From positions 1 to 64,000 of the forward strand of contig CAJNDS010002237.1 in the NCBI GenBank assembly GCA_905221605.1: DNA of 64,000 nt. The letters are read 5' to 3'. Positions 1 through 10,739 of this stretch are shown in pieces; position 1 is the stretch's first letter; each line of letters starts with the position of its first letter. The DNA comes from Symbiodinium natans. Its lineage: Eukaryota > Sar > Dinophyceae > Suessiales > Symbiodiniaceae. The notes under the pieces are model-generated. The model had not been told where the DNA came from. It saw nothing but the letters and a program-made list of their open reading frames with translations, and did no database searches. Position numbers and translations under genes: made by a program.

Positions 1-1092
1 CCCAGGATTCTGGCACTTGCGTTCGTGAATCGTTTTGGAGTCTTGTCGTTGCCTGAGGCCGGGGATGTTGGCCACGAGACACGCATACTCATGAATCATA
101 TATTGTTTCCGCTCGTTGCTTCAGAGGGTTTTGGCTTGGAGCTTCTGCAAGTGTACAGAGCTGTGCAAAGTTTTTCGCAAAGGAATCGGGAACCCCATGT
201 CAGGAAGCCTGAGCAACCATATCCACAACAATGCATGAGGTATCTACAATGTCAAACTCCCACACCTGCAAGTGAAATCCTAAAAGCCCTAAAGTTCTAA
301 AGCTTCTGACAGCTATCCAGGGCCAAGGGGCCGAGGTAAGTTCCCAGCGAAGTCGACTCAGCAGCCCAGGAACCGGGCCAGAAGCATCGAGGCCCTGGCA
401 TGCAGAAACCATCCCGGCCAGGGCAGCCGCCAGGGGCCCTGCATCATGGCCCTGGACAGCTTGCAGTTGGTCTCAGGCCCCTAGCATGTCTAATCGAAGC
501 CAAGCTAGGCGTGGAGATGTGCCCAGCTACCCGAATGTCCCATGTCATCCTGGGCGTAGCCACTTATCAATAAGATCAGTTGCCCTCTAAACATGTTCCC
601 TCCACTTGCTGTCTGCAGCGACCTTGCCGACAAAACGTTGTAGCTTTGCCGACAAAATGCATTCGCTCGACTAAGTTGAAGAATCTTCGTTGACTAGACA
701 TTTCAGAAAGAAGAGGGTGCCTTTTGGTGCTTTAAGTGATGGTGGATACATGACGAATATCACCTGACTGTACACATCGCAGCCACCTCCAGCTCCCGGT
801 CATCTTGCCTGCAAGCCAAGCCAACCATGTATAAGAGGGGCTTCGGCTTTGGGATAGAGGCCTTAACCGAACTGTTTCCATTTCTTCTTACAGTTACGGA
901 TGCTGTTGCAAAAACGGTTGCGATTGCTACGACTCTAGTCATCATGGCAATGATCGCTATATACTTTACACTGACAAAAGGAACCAGCTGGGGCGAGCTG
1001 CAGCAAGGAAGGCAGCAATATCAGCGCAGTCACCCACTGCCGGCGCGAGCTGCACGAAGCCATAAACGTGCTTATCGCAAGCTCATCGGCTT
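1..1092. other. No supportable gene
   Basis: I see no convincing coding exon, repeat array or RNA gene here. The open frames on both strands are short, with no motif or heptad pattern. A plus-strand frame at 827-1096 contains a hydrophobic stretch, but its start and end have no support. Confidence 0.4.
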
Positions 1093-2820
1093 CTAAACTT
1101 GCCGATCCGATCTCTGTGAGGATTGCCTTAGTTTGCTGAAACTCGTCACAAACTCGATTATATATATATATATATGTCCAACGTGCACAACTCCACTGCG
1201 TGGTCTCTCTTTCGATTCAAGGCGTGCTGCACCGCCCTCGGCCCACTTGCTGCATCTCGCAACCGCCGTCATTGCAGAGTTCAGCCCGAACATGTCAGTC
1301 TCCACACCGTGCCTCTGCATGCTGCGATACGTAGACAGCGCCTGGCCCCATGTGCATGTGCTCCAGGCACTGTCAGCCCCCAGGGCTGCAAGTGCTGCGT
1401 TGAAACCAACAGTGTCGGGCTGAGCCTGATGGCCCGATGCAGAACCCAACAGATACAGAGCCGTCTCCCAACGTCGAATGCAGGCTGTCAAGCATGCATT
1501 GTGGCTCGTGGTGTCAGCCTCGACCTGCGAAGAGAAAGCCCTTCGGAAGAGATGCAAGGCGCGAAACCAGTGTGCAGAGTCTGCACAGGAAGAGAGAGCT
1601 GCGTTGGAGAGGGGGCTGCTCGACAGTGACTGGTCTCGTGCAGTTTCGAAGAAGCTCAAGGCATGTTCCCAGCGCTGGCTTTTTTGACACGTGCTACATG
1701 CGGCACCGTAGACGACGGCATCCATCTTCAACTTTCTGCGCCTGGCCCTTCCAATCAAAGCAATGCTCTCTTTCCAGAGCCGTCCACCCTCACAGGCTGA
1801 GACAGCTGCACTGTAGACCACCTCGTTCGTTGCAGCGCGATCGCGCTCAAGCATGGAAAGGAATGAAATTGCAATGCTCGACTGGGAGGCACGAGCCAGA
1901 GTATTCACTATGGACCCGTGGGTTACGATGTCAGGAGCAATCTTGTCGCCTCGCATGGCCTCCAGCAACACGAAGCTCCATGGCCAACTACTTTCATCAC
2001 CCAGGGAGCTGAGCACCGCGTTGTATGTGACAACAGATGGCCAAGGACCCTGCTCCCTTTGATGCTGCAACACTTCCAAGCATTGCCACCAAGCGTGGGA
2101 GTTGCTCAAGGACATAAGAAACGTGTTGAAAGTTACCTGATCAGGTGAAGGCCCATGCTGCTGCATTCTTGTCAGGGTGTGTCTGGCCACTGCCACTGCA
2201 GCTCCAGTTGCACACGCATGCATTACACTGTTGCATGCGATGATGTCCGGGGTGAAGTGATGTTGCAGCCAATCAAAAAGCACCAGAGACCGCGCCCAAT
2301 GCAGCTCGAAGCGAGCACAGGAGGACATGGCCGCACTGTATCCGATGAGACTGTCAAGGCATCTCTTTGCTCTAAAGTCGGCCAGAAGCCGAAGCGAGAC
2401 CGTCCACTGGTTGCCCTTGTCACATGCAGTTGTTGCAGAGTTGACGAGTACCTCGCTAACCGGCAACCCATGCGTTTCAACTCTGCTGAGAATACGCAAA
2501 GCCGCGGACCACACGTAGCCTCTATCACATGCACTTAAAGCTGAGCCCAGAATATACAGATCCGGGCGCAGCGAACAAGCACCAAGAGCATCCAGAACCT
2601 GCAGCGCCCCAGTCCAAGCGCTCGCACGAGCGCAGACACCCATCGCAGCCATGGGCGGAGCTAGCGCCAGAGGATGCCATCGCTGAGACAATGCCTTGAG
2701 GGCCTTGCTATCGTGGAGGCAAAGCAAGGCGGCCGCCCAGTCTTTCCGCGCCCCTGCGGATTTCACAGCGGCCGAGATGGAGAGAGGAGTTGGATGATTA
2801 GGACCTGGCTGGGGCTTCAT
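1093..2820 (-). CDS. Pentatricopeptide repeat (PPR) protein, 3' end uncertain
   Basis: The 575-residue frame starts with ATG at 2820. It is built of ~35-residue helical repeats with PPR signatures such as PDIIACNSVMHACA, PDQVTFNTFLMSL, PSVVTYNAVLSSL and PDIVTHGSIVNTLA, from about residue 85 to 520. PPR proteins bind organelle RNA and act in its editing, cleavage or stability; the family is strongly expanded in dinoflagellates. After about residue 528 (the SKWAEG peptide) the repeats stop and the frame runs through a TA microsatellite at 1160-1172. The last ~45 residues are therefore probably intron or untranslated read-through, and the true C-terminus may be spliced. No targeting peptide is obvious. 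The ATG lies only 28 bp from the stop of a possible upstream exon on the same strand. PPR identity is secure; the exact ends are not. Confidence 0.85.
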   Translation of the reverse strand: MKPQPGPNHPTPLSISAAVKSAGARKDWAAALLCLHDSKALKALSQRWHPLALAPPMAAMGVCARASAWTGALQVLDALGACSLRPDLYILGSALSACDRGYVWSAALRILSRVETHGLPVSEVLVNSATTACDKGNQWTVSLRLLADFRAKRCLDSLIGYSAAMSSCARFELHWARSLVLFDWLQHHFTPDIIACNSVMHACATGAAVAVARHTLTRMQQHGPSPDQVTFNTFLMSLSNSHAWWQCLEVLQHQREQGPWPSVVTYNAVLSSLGDESSWPWSFVLLEAMRGDKIAPDIVTHGSIVNTLARASQSSIAISFLSMLERDRAATNEVVYSAAVSACEGGRLWKESIALIGRARRRKLKMDAVVYGAACSTCQKSQRWEHALSFFETARDQSLSSSPLSNAALSSCADSAHWFRALHLFRRAFSSQVEADTTSHNACLTACIRRWETALYLLGSASGHQAQPDTVGFNAALAALGADSAWSTCTWGQALSTYRSMQRHGVETDMFGLNSAMTAVARCSKWAEGGAARLESKERPRSGVVHVGHIYIYIIEFVTSFSKLRQSSQRSDRQV

Positions 2821-2848
2821 GCCTCAGGCCTCAGGGTCAATTCCTGAG

Positions 2849-2995
2849 CTATGCTCTGCGGCGCACAAACCGAGTGTAATTCCATCGTGACCTGTCAAAC
2901 TTCTTCATGCCCTCTGCACAAATCATGCACATGCCACCCTTGCTTTTGTTGCAAGCCGGATTGCATCCATTGGCACTTGCAAGATCACAAGGTGA
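2849..2995 (-). CDS. Possible C-terminal exon of an unknown gene
   Basis: A minus-strand frame ends at a stop at 2849-2851. It reads as a coherent cysteine-rich and basic tail with a C-x3-C-x8-C-x2-C pattern (NPACNKSKGGMCMIC), followed by KKFDRSRWNYTRFVRRRA. AG dinucleotides upstream could be splice acceptors. I do not recognise the family. If real, it ends 28 bp before the PPR start codon, so the two genes would be packed tightly head to tail. The call rests only on protein-like composition. Confidence 0.3.
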   Translation of the reverse strand, partial: SPCDLASANGCNPACNKSKGGMCMICAEGMKKFDRSRWNYTRFVRRRA

Positions 2996-3049
2996 AACTG
3001 ACTTGGCCGTGAGAGGCTCGCGCTGCTTTGCTACACCAGTGGCGCTCAC

Positions 3050-4677
3050 AGCACCGTGCTTCCGCCTGGGCCAACAGCAATGTGCGGACCACAGCGGACG
3101 GATCTTACTTGTGCTCAGTGCACTAGCTCGACATCATCGCTTGCTCCATTTTTTCTGCAAAAACGCGTCGGTCATGTCTGGCGGCTCAGACCTCACCTGG
3201 ACCCGGGGCAGGCGCCTCGATCACCTTCACGGACGGTAGACTCAAACTTGAGCTTCGACCCGGTCCGAGACAAAAAGTTGATCTGATCTGGTGCATCCGA
3301 TTCATGCTTGAAAGCGTCTACAACTCGCCTGCCACCAAGCCTGCACTTACAGCCTGTCTAGAAGGATGGGCGTGCTGCCCTGGCCTCCCACAGCGCGAAT
3401 CCGTTGGTGTTCACGTTTGCGTAGTTGACCCGGTCGAACTTGACCTTTGAGACTCGGCTCAAGGTATCTCAGCACCCTGGACTACGCAGCTTGCCGCAGA
3501 TTCTCCTGATCATCTATGGCTGCTGCGGTGACTGGATACTTGACCTCCGGCTTCTGGTTGACGTTCACCACCTGTCCTCGCGTCTGGAACCTCGACTGTT
3601 TAGCTTCCTACTGGAGCCTACTGAGGGCCTACTGGGGTCTACTCACACCAAAAACATCCGCAGTGCCCCAAGTGACCAGTAGGACTCGGGGCGCAGGATC
3701 TTCACCCAGGAACCCTTCTTGGGTCCGACCCATGGGCCCTTGGCCTGGACATCAGATGTCAGACCCCGTGCGGACATAACGAGCTGGACCCGGCCTTCTT
3801 CTTTGGAGCCTTCAGGCAACATGCGTAAAAAGATGTAAAACGCCATGCCACAAAAAGCAACGAGCAAATCTCATCCGCTGAACCGTGCCAAGCCCTGCCA
3901 CACCGCACTGAACCCCAGGAGCCTTCTTCGCCTCCGCTCTCAGCGCGACGTCCCTTTCGAGGCGGCCTCGCTCTTGCGGGGGGAAGGCTGCAGGTGCACT
4001 GGAAGCCTGAAATGCCGAACATGACTTAGGGGCAGCCTGTGCTTCCAAAAAAACAATACTGCACACAGTGTCTGAGGCAGAGGTTCATGGGAACACTTAT
4101 GTGAGCTCTTGTGGATTTCGGACTCTTCACCAATGGCGTTGAATGGTCAACCTGAGGCTTGTCATTCATCATCCTGGGCTAAAACGCGCATTCCTGATTC
4201 TAGCATATTCCAGCTGTGCGAGTCTGTGGTCTGTGCGACACGAAGAGGCATTCTGGGAGGCAGAGTTGCTGTTGTGCAGTCGCAAAACAATCCCCGAGAA
4301 GCCGTTTTTGCATTTGTTTGCAAGGGGTGCTCCCTCTCTTACTGCCCGTAAGGCCTACGGCCGTAGTACTGCAGCTTGCACCTTGAATGCCGGTGTTGAC
4401 GAAGCTAGTGCAGTTCACCAGGGCCAGCGCCGCAGCGACCTGAGAACACCCGCAGTGGGCATCTTCGCGGCGAATCAGCGACATGAATATTTATTGCGCC
4501 ATATTCTCGTATTATTGTAATCTTCGCCTCGGATTCCAGCCGAGAGGCGTCTAGACTCTACCAGTAGAACAAGCAGACCAGGATCCGGTCTCCTTCCTCC
4601 CCAACCCCCCCCCACACACTGATTTTAGTGACGCGCCCTCCCTAAGACCGATGCCGTGGGGGTCCCGCCTCTCGGCG
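3050..4677. other. No supportable gene
   Basis: Only short overlapping frames with no recognisable domain. Base composition resembles the intron and intergenic sequence elsewhere in the window. I found no repeats worth naming. Confidence 0.35.
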
Positions 4678-5025
4678 TCAGTGCCCAAAAATGTAAGAAA
4701 TGAGACCCCCCCTGAAACCCGCCCCATGAAACCCTTCTCTGGGACCCGATTTGCTGGTGCATCGGGGCTGCTGACCCCACCAAGAGGAAGGGACGCCGTG
4801 TTGGGTTTGCAAGGCACTTCGTACCTCAGCAAAGTGTTCGCACTCAACGAAAAAGTGGCGTGCACTGGCTTTGTCATAGGAGCACCATGGACAGACAGTG
4901 CGCAACCCTTCCTCGGACCCCCACCCTTGAAAACCGTATGAGCCTGCCCTGTCCCGCCCAAGGCTTTTTGAATTTCTTGGCCCTTGGGACGTGGGCTGGC
5001 CGGGCGGCCGAGGCGGCGCGCGCAA
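4678..5025 (-). pseudogene. Remnant of non-LTR (LINE-type) retrotransposon, 3' end of the pol ORF
   Basis: One minus-strand frame contains, around 4753-4893, a C-x2-C-x9-H-x4-C knuckle (CPWCSYDKASARHFFVEC). A tryptophan- and glycine-containing stretch, SSWWGQQPRCTSKSG, follows. This combination is typical of the C-terminal end of LINE reverse-transcriptase polyproteins that are very abundant in dinoflagellate genomes; I know this from family knowledge and made no search. No reverse-transcriptase palm motif is present and the similarity stops on both sides, so this is a truncated relic rather than a gene. The longer overlapping frame at 4551-5246 shows no such motif and is a shadow. Confidence 0.5.
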
Positions 5026-5491
5026 GCGTTTGCAATGTTTTTATGATCATATGACTTGAGTACTTTATGCCTACAGTAGCCCTGGACCCTAATCAGCAAG
5101 GCCGGGCCCTGCGACTGCCAGCAGGAGAGCACCTCGAAGACGAAGGGCCTGGCACTGGAATTCCCAAAAAAAACCACTTGGCTTGCAACGCTCCGTTGTC
5201 CAGAAAAGTTCGCCCTTGTCATGTATCTCTGCAGCCGAGTTGCCATGTTCAGGATCCCAGAGGAACAAAGGGTGGACTTCTAAACCCCTTCCAAAAAAGC
5301 TGCGGCATGATGCATCATGAACCTTGGCATCGTGTTCCTTTCCACAACGGCGCTGAGGCCCCCTTCTTGAAGAGGCGGAACAGTTTGCTAGCTTGGGCTC
5401 AAGCGCAAGCTTCTCAACTGCATCTCGACCTGACAGGGCTCGAGCACAAGGCAAGCGAAGAGCAAAATGGGTCCGAAAAAGTGGTCGGAGC

Positions 5492-7530
5492 CTTTTGCAG
5501 CTCGTCCTTGATGTTCTTGTACATCCGGTACTCCTTCTCGATGGGCAGGATGTCCTCAGGTCGTAGCTTGCATCAGTTTGTGGGCGCTCAGTGGCCTTCG
5601 GCTCCACGCAGGCCTTGTGAAATCGGATCTTTCGATGATGTTGTAGAAGAAAGTCTCGGCAAAAAGCATCTGACTGGCTCGCATATGTCTAGCAGAGTCG
5701 ATGACATCACGGCAGTGCATGGAAGAAAGCTTGCGCTGGCCCTTGCTGGGTTTTCTGTCATTTACTGGACCCGTATACTTGCAGGTCGCCTCTTCCTTTT
5801 CTACCGATGATAAGATACCATATCTTGATCCAATATGGTTGCTAAGCCGATCGCTTTCTTGGAACTCCTTCAACTTCGTCCTGATGGCACCTACCAGAAA
5901 GCCGCAGGATGTTGTCGTTGGGAAAGCAAACTGGCAAGCTGCCAGGCCTTTCTCTTGCTGCAGCGAATTGGCACGCGCCTGACATTCGAAGAACACAAAC
6001 CGGGATCCTGCCAGAAGCCCAAAGCGGCCTCGAGCTGCGAGATCTGCTGCTCCGTCTTCTCTTTGTTCGTGCGCCTCGATCAGTACGAGTACAGTGCTGC
6101 CCTTCGTGCTCTCAAAGCTCAGGATCCAGCCTGCCGGACCGCCTCGACTTGAGAACAGCGCGGCTCTTTGCCAACTCTTCGCAAACTCTTTGCAAACCCT
6201 TGAGTCCCTCTGGGACTCGAACGCGCTCTCCGGTCCAGGTTGCCTGGAGCGTGGAACATTCCAGTGCACGGGACCCCAACACTTACAGGTAATGCGCCTC
6301 CCAAGGAGGTCGTCGTCACTGTCATCTGATGCAGGGGGCGCAACATGGCGAAGCACATGGCGAGCCCTTAAGCCCGCAGAACACTACACAGCTTAGTAAC
6401 AGGTAGCAAACAGCAAAACACCGCCGGCATCACCATAACATACCGTAACAACAAGCACACAGCCACTGCACCTCGAGCTCCTGAGTCAGCTGTGGCGAGC
6501 TGGTTTTTCAGCCGCCTCTCGCATCCGGTTCGGTGGAAAACTATGCACGGGTAGAATGACGGAAAGAAACAGTCTTGCCGCCTGTAGTAGAGGTATAGCG
6601 GTCGCATGACCTCCTTCTGAGAGTGGTTTGGAAGAACCTTGAACCTCAGCCAGTCATGCACAGCTCATGAGCGGCAGCTGGCAGCGCAGAGAAACTGTGC
6701 TCTGTGCTGCTTCTTCCAATCAGTGTCATAGCGCTTCAGCTCCTTCGTTGCCAAGGGCTTCACCAAGTCCGAGAGTCTTCCAAACCCCACTGAGCTCAAG
6801 TCCGCTTTCACACGCTTCTTTTCTTGACCAAGCTCTCCTTTGCCTTAGTACTTGCTCTGGCTTCGACGCGACAAGACATGGCTTTGTTTGAGCAAACCTG
6901 TACAAAGTCAAGCCAAGGTGGACGAGTGCCACGCAGCTCAGCTGGGAATGGGACTCATGAGCGTGATCCGCTTTGAGCTGAGCATCTCCTGACGAGGCTC
7001 TGGGCTCCGTTCACGGTACTTTGCAAGCCGCTGAGATGACTCGCCTCGTTGAGGTCCAGTCTGCGCAGGGCATGCTGGTAACGCTGCTTGCGTTCCTCCC
7101 ACGTCGTTAACAAAAAGAAAAGTCAAAAAGAACAATCAAACAACAGTAAATGAACTTGAATGAAATTAAGTTTCCAAAAACCCTGATGCAACTTGCGCAG
7201 ATCCTCGGTGCTCCAGGCGAGGACGGGACCCTCCCCGATCACGTCACCCATCTCAGCCCTGACAGCCCAAATTAGGAGGGCCAAGCCTTGGCATGGTAAG
7301 CGAGATGAACCCGAGGTAGCTGCCCAAACTCATCCAGCTCCACGTCGTTCACCCACTGCGGAGGGATTGGCTTGACCTCCGAGAGCCACTCCCCTGATCC
7401 AACTTGTCGACATGTTCCGTCTTCGACCTGGGGCCAAGCCCCGGACACTGTCTGGTACGACAATGGCATCGATGTTCATAAACGGGTGAGAGTACTCCGC
7501 TTTGAACCTCGCCGGTGCCAGAAAGCTGAG
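5492..7530 (-). CDS. Multi-exon gene of unknown function (several exon-like segments)
   Basis: Protein-like segments lie in changing minus-strand frames and suggest spliced exons, given here from 5' to 3'. About 7445-7530 holds FKAEYSHPFMNIDAIVVPDS. About 7300-7400 holds EWLSEVKPIPPQWVNDVEL. About 7190-7260 holds MGDVIGEGPVLAWSTEDLRK. 7045-7095 holds ERKQRYQHALRRLDLNE, with AG|G before it and a GC donor after it. About 6690-6790 holds LSDLVKPLATKELKRYDTDW. About 6555-6655 holds FKVLPNHSQKEVMRPLYLYY. 6029-6058 holds KTEQQISQLE. About 5590-5800 holds an exon rich in aromatic residues. 5492-5554 holds DILPIEKEYRMYKNIKDELQ, 21 codons with AG|GAC at the acceptor and a GC donor. I do not recognise the family. 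Whether all segments belong to one gene is inference. Confidence 0.4.
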
Positions 7531-7599
7531 TCGTCCCTAAGAAGAAAATGCCTGGTCCAAGGCCCCGGCAGTCCGGAGACATAAATATTCAAGCTCTCC

Positions 7600-9019
7600 C
7601 CCAACACCTCTTTTACCTTGCACAGGGGGGAAGGGGCGGGGGGGACCATGCATGCGCAGGCACATCAACCATGTCAAATGCCTGCACAGACACCTTCCCA
7701 AACCCGAAAGATACTTCGCCACTCTACATCTGACTGGAAGGTTCATAGCTACTTGTTTCGCGGAGCCTAAAGTGAGGTTACGGCGCAGCGGAACGCGCCC
7801 CCATGCAAGCGTTGCGTGCGGGCGCCCCTACGTAGATTTGTCGTTTGCGTTTTGTCATGCGAGCGGCGGTGTTTTCCCTGATTGCTTGTTTCACGCTTCG
7901 GTGTGTGACCATGATGGCCTTTAGATGCCTTTGGCAAAGGTTATGCACGGTTATGCCAATGCTGTGTGTTGCTGTGCGGCATGGACATTGAGCACCCACT
8001 CACGTGAATGAAGGACAACCATACGCACGGAGGGTTTCTGCGTACCACCTAACCTCCATAGTTGTTCTGTTGCTTCTTTAGCGCTGCCCGCGCCAATAAC
8101 GCAATCAGCTGAAAAGTGTAGGCACCCTATGATTTACCCGGCTTTGGCTACCCACGAACTGCCAAGCACATTCGAGTTACCCCCTGAGCCCAATGCGGAT
8201 TGTGAGGCCATGATGAATGAGCCAGGCTGGCGGGCTCTCTGGCCGACTCTGGCCTATTTTAAATTTTTATCTAAACATTATAGTACCTCTATAGCAAAAC
8301 AAACTCAGAAGATAGCAGCCCAGTGTCGTGGCCACCGATAAAGCTGGGTTGATGGTTCTCTGTGCGTCTCATCATGCTCAGTATGTACATGCAACTTTTG
8401 GCTGCACACCAATGGCCACATGTGGCAAATTTACACTGAAGACATCACATTCAGCTGGCTCCAACTTGTGCAATGCACGCTGCAAACGATATACTGCTCT
8501 TTTTCTATTTCAAGCCAATGCGCTCAAGATCCTAAGCCGCAATCTAGTCTCGTCGGAGTCGGAGCGCACCAGCGACTCCAACGCCCATCTGCAGCACTAG
8601 GTTCTCTCATGTTCTCTCGGTTCGCTCTCTTGCTTCGAGGACCTTCATACGGTCCCCGTAAGACCATGCTCACGTCGCTCTCGTGTTTGGGTCGCAAGTG
8701 GCGAGCACGGCGAGCATCCAGCCACGCCATGTCCATTGCCCCGCAGCTCATTCCACAGCCGGCGCTGGCCTCTTGCACGGGTCGAAGTGCAAGCTGGCAC
8801 GGCACAGCGGCGCAGCGGCGCAGCGGCGCAGCGGCGCAGGTAAGGTCCGCACTTGCCCTTGAATCGAGCCATTTCGACCTGTGAACACACGTGCGCAGAC
8901 TGGACCTTTATCAGCGATGCACACCCTGCAGGGCCTCTCGCAAGCGCGTCTTTAGTTGCAGAACCTGGGGAAGCGGGGAAGCTCTTCCGGCAAGCCTGAA
9001 AGCATCCCAAGCCCAAGGC
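7600..9019. other. No supportable gene; short CGGCGCAG repeat
   Basis: No convincing exon was found. A small tandem run of CGGCGCAG-type units lies at about 8808-8840. The rest holds only short frames without motifs. Confidence 0.35.
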
Positions 9020-9576
9020 CTCCTCTTGCAGAGACTGAATCTTCTCGCGAGACATCCTGTCCTGCAGACGCGGCACTTCAAAATCTTCAAAAGCTGCTGG
9101 AGCGCTCATGCCAAAAACCCCTGCGGAAGGCTCCTGCTGCTCTCGCTGCGTGACCTCATGCAAGGAGAAGTCCTTTGCTCCTAGCTACACAATACAGGTG
9201 AGCCACCATAATCATGTGGAACATCAGCAGCAACCTGAGCAATTTGTTCATGATGATACCTAAAACCAGCAACTGCCTGTTGCTTTGCATCTCTCTGTCC
9301 AGGGTCAACACAGAACTGAGAGAAGCACAAGGCACCCACTGCTCCTCCAACTACCTAAATGACAGCATATGTCATCCATTGCCCCAGCAGATGCCAAAAG
9401 AAGTGCCTTTGCAGAGCCGCTTGAAGCCAGGGCCTCGCAAAGAGAGCTTCCCGTGAGCAAGGTATCGCACAAAAAGGCATTAGAGCTAACCGGCCCATGC
9501 TGGGCCTGCTGGGCCTGCTGGGCCTGTTGCTCAGGATGGCCTGAACTCGAGCTCGCGCGGCTTCCAGCAAGGCGCC
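9020..9576 (-). CDS. Two coiled-coil micro-exons of an unidentified gene
   Basis: Two short exons follow the same pattern as the large coiled-coil gene further right. The first is 9541-9576 (12 codons, GALLEAARARVQ), entered after GAG and left before a GC donor. The second is 9020-9061 (14 codons, DRMSREKIQSLQEE), entered after CTGCAG and left before GCC. Both keep phase 0 and have amphipathic heptad-like spacing. The sequence between them (a short GGGCCTGCT repeat at about 9500-9530) would be intron. The function is unknown. The exons could be downstream pieces of the acidic-tail gene at 10.0-10.5 kb or a separate gene. Confidence 0.35.
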
Positions 9577-10005
9577 CTCCAGCTTCGGCAGTCATAGCAC
9601 AACTATGCAGTCATGGCGAGACACAGGAGCCTCTCAGACTTTGCACGCCCGCCGTGCAGATCCACACACGGCTTCTGGCATGCATACCCGTAGCAGCCGT
9701 TCCAACTGTACGGAGAAGTGAGGCTTTGGCAACCGCGAGAAGGGCTTTTGACAAGCTACACCAACAATCGCACTGTGACATGCTGCTTGCTTGTAGTGGA
9801 CTTGAGAACATGGAGGCGGCGACTCAAGCATGCAACCATGCTCAGTTCCTCTCTGCGTGTTAGGCGCGCACACGTGCAGCTTTTTCTTCGCCATGCAGTT
9901 TGAGTCGCACGCATCCTGAATTCAAGGTCGACGCACGTCGATGTGACGTTGAGCACGACGAGCTGATGCACTTTTCAAAGTTCTCAGGCGGGGCGCAAGC
10001 AGGAT

Positions 10006-10520
10006 TCACACATCCTCCTCACTGCCCCAAGCATCACTGCCACTGCCTTCCTCTTCGTTAATGGATTCCGGCACAGACATGCTGCCATCGAACGAAGCAT
10101 CTGCGTACTCATCCTCGTCCTTCTCTTTCGTCTCCTCTTTCTTCGCCTCCTTGGCCGCTTCCTTCGCCTTGGGCGAGAGGACGTTGCCAGGGCCAGGCGG
10201 GGAGCTGGGCGTGGAGCTTGGCGGGCCAGGCTTGGAGCTGAGCAGGGAATCCAAGGCATCGCCACCTTTCGCCTTGGCTTCCGATTCTCCCTTGGGCATC
10301 AGGGCATCCAAGGCATCCAAGGCGTCCGGTGCGGATTTCAGGCTTGTCGCCTCGGATTTTGCCTCGAACTTCACCGACTTCTCGTCGGCGCTGCGGTCTC
10401 GGACGGGCTCCTCTTCCTCTGCGGCTTCTTCAATGGTGCCCACAGTGTTCGACAAGCCTGCTCCTCGCTTGGCGACGGGTCTCACCACCTCAACGAAGTC
10501 GCACTTCTCGTCGAGCCTCA
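10006..10520 (-). CDS. Acidic low-complexity C-terminal exon, unknown protein
   Basis: The minus-strand frame ends at 10006. From about 10520 downward it is convincingly coding: LRLDEKCDFVEVVRPVAKRG is followed by a charged Glu/Lys/Ala region, two DALDAL/DALDSLL motifs, a Pro/Ser segment and a very acidic tail ending GSGSDAWGSEEDV. The frame stays open to an ATG at 10716, but the N-terminal ~65 residues lack this composition and are probably intron; TTGTGCAG just before the coding part is a plausible acceptor. The tail suggests an intrinsically disordered, interaction-type region. I do not recognise the protein. The upstream exons were not found. Confidence 0.5.
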
Positions 10521-10739
10521 GATCTGCACAAGTATCATGACACGACTCATTTTCTAGAAGCACATGACGACTGCCCTTGAGAATCCGTGTGCCAGCAGCT
10601 GATACCAGCAGCGATTGCCATTGTCTGACATGGTGCTCTGTCGAAAGCTCGACGCTGTAGTCCATGCCAATGCTCATCTCGTTGCAAGAAGCACTGACCT
10701 GGCGGTTTCCGAACATCAGGGGTACCTATTTTGGGACGT

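Noticed and set aside
4551-5246. 231-codon minus-strand ORF
   Set aside because: The LINE-type cysteine knuckle is in another frame of the same DNA; this frame shows no motif.
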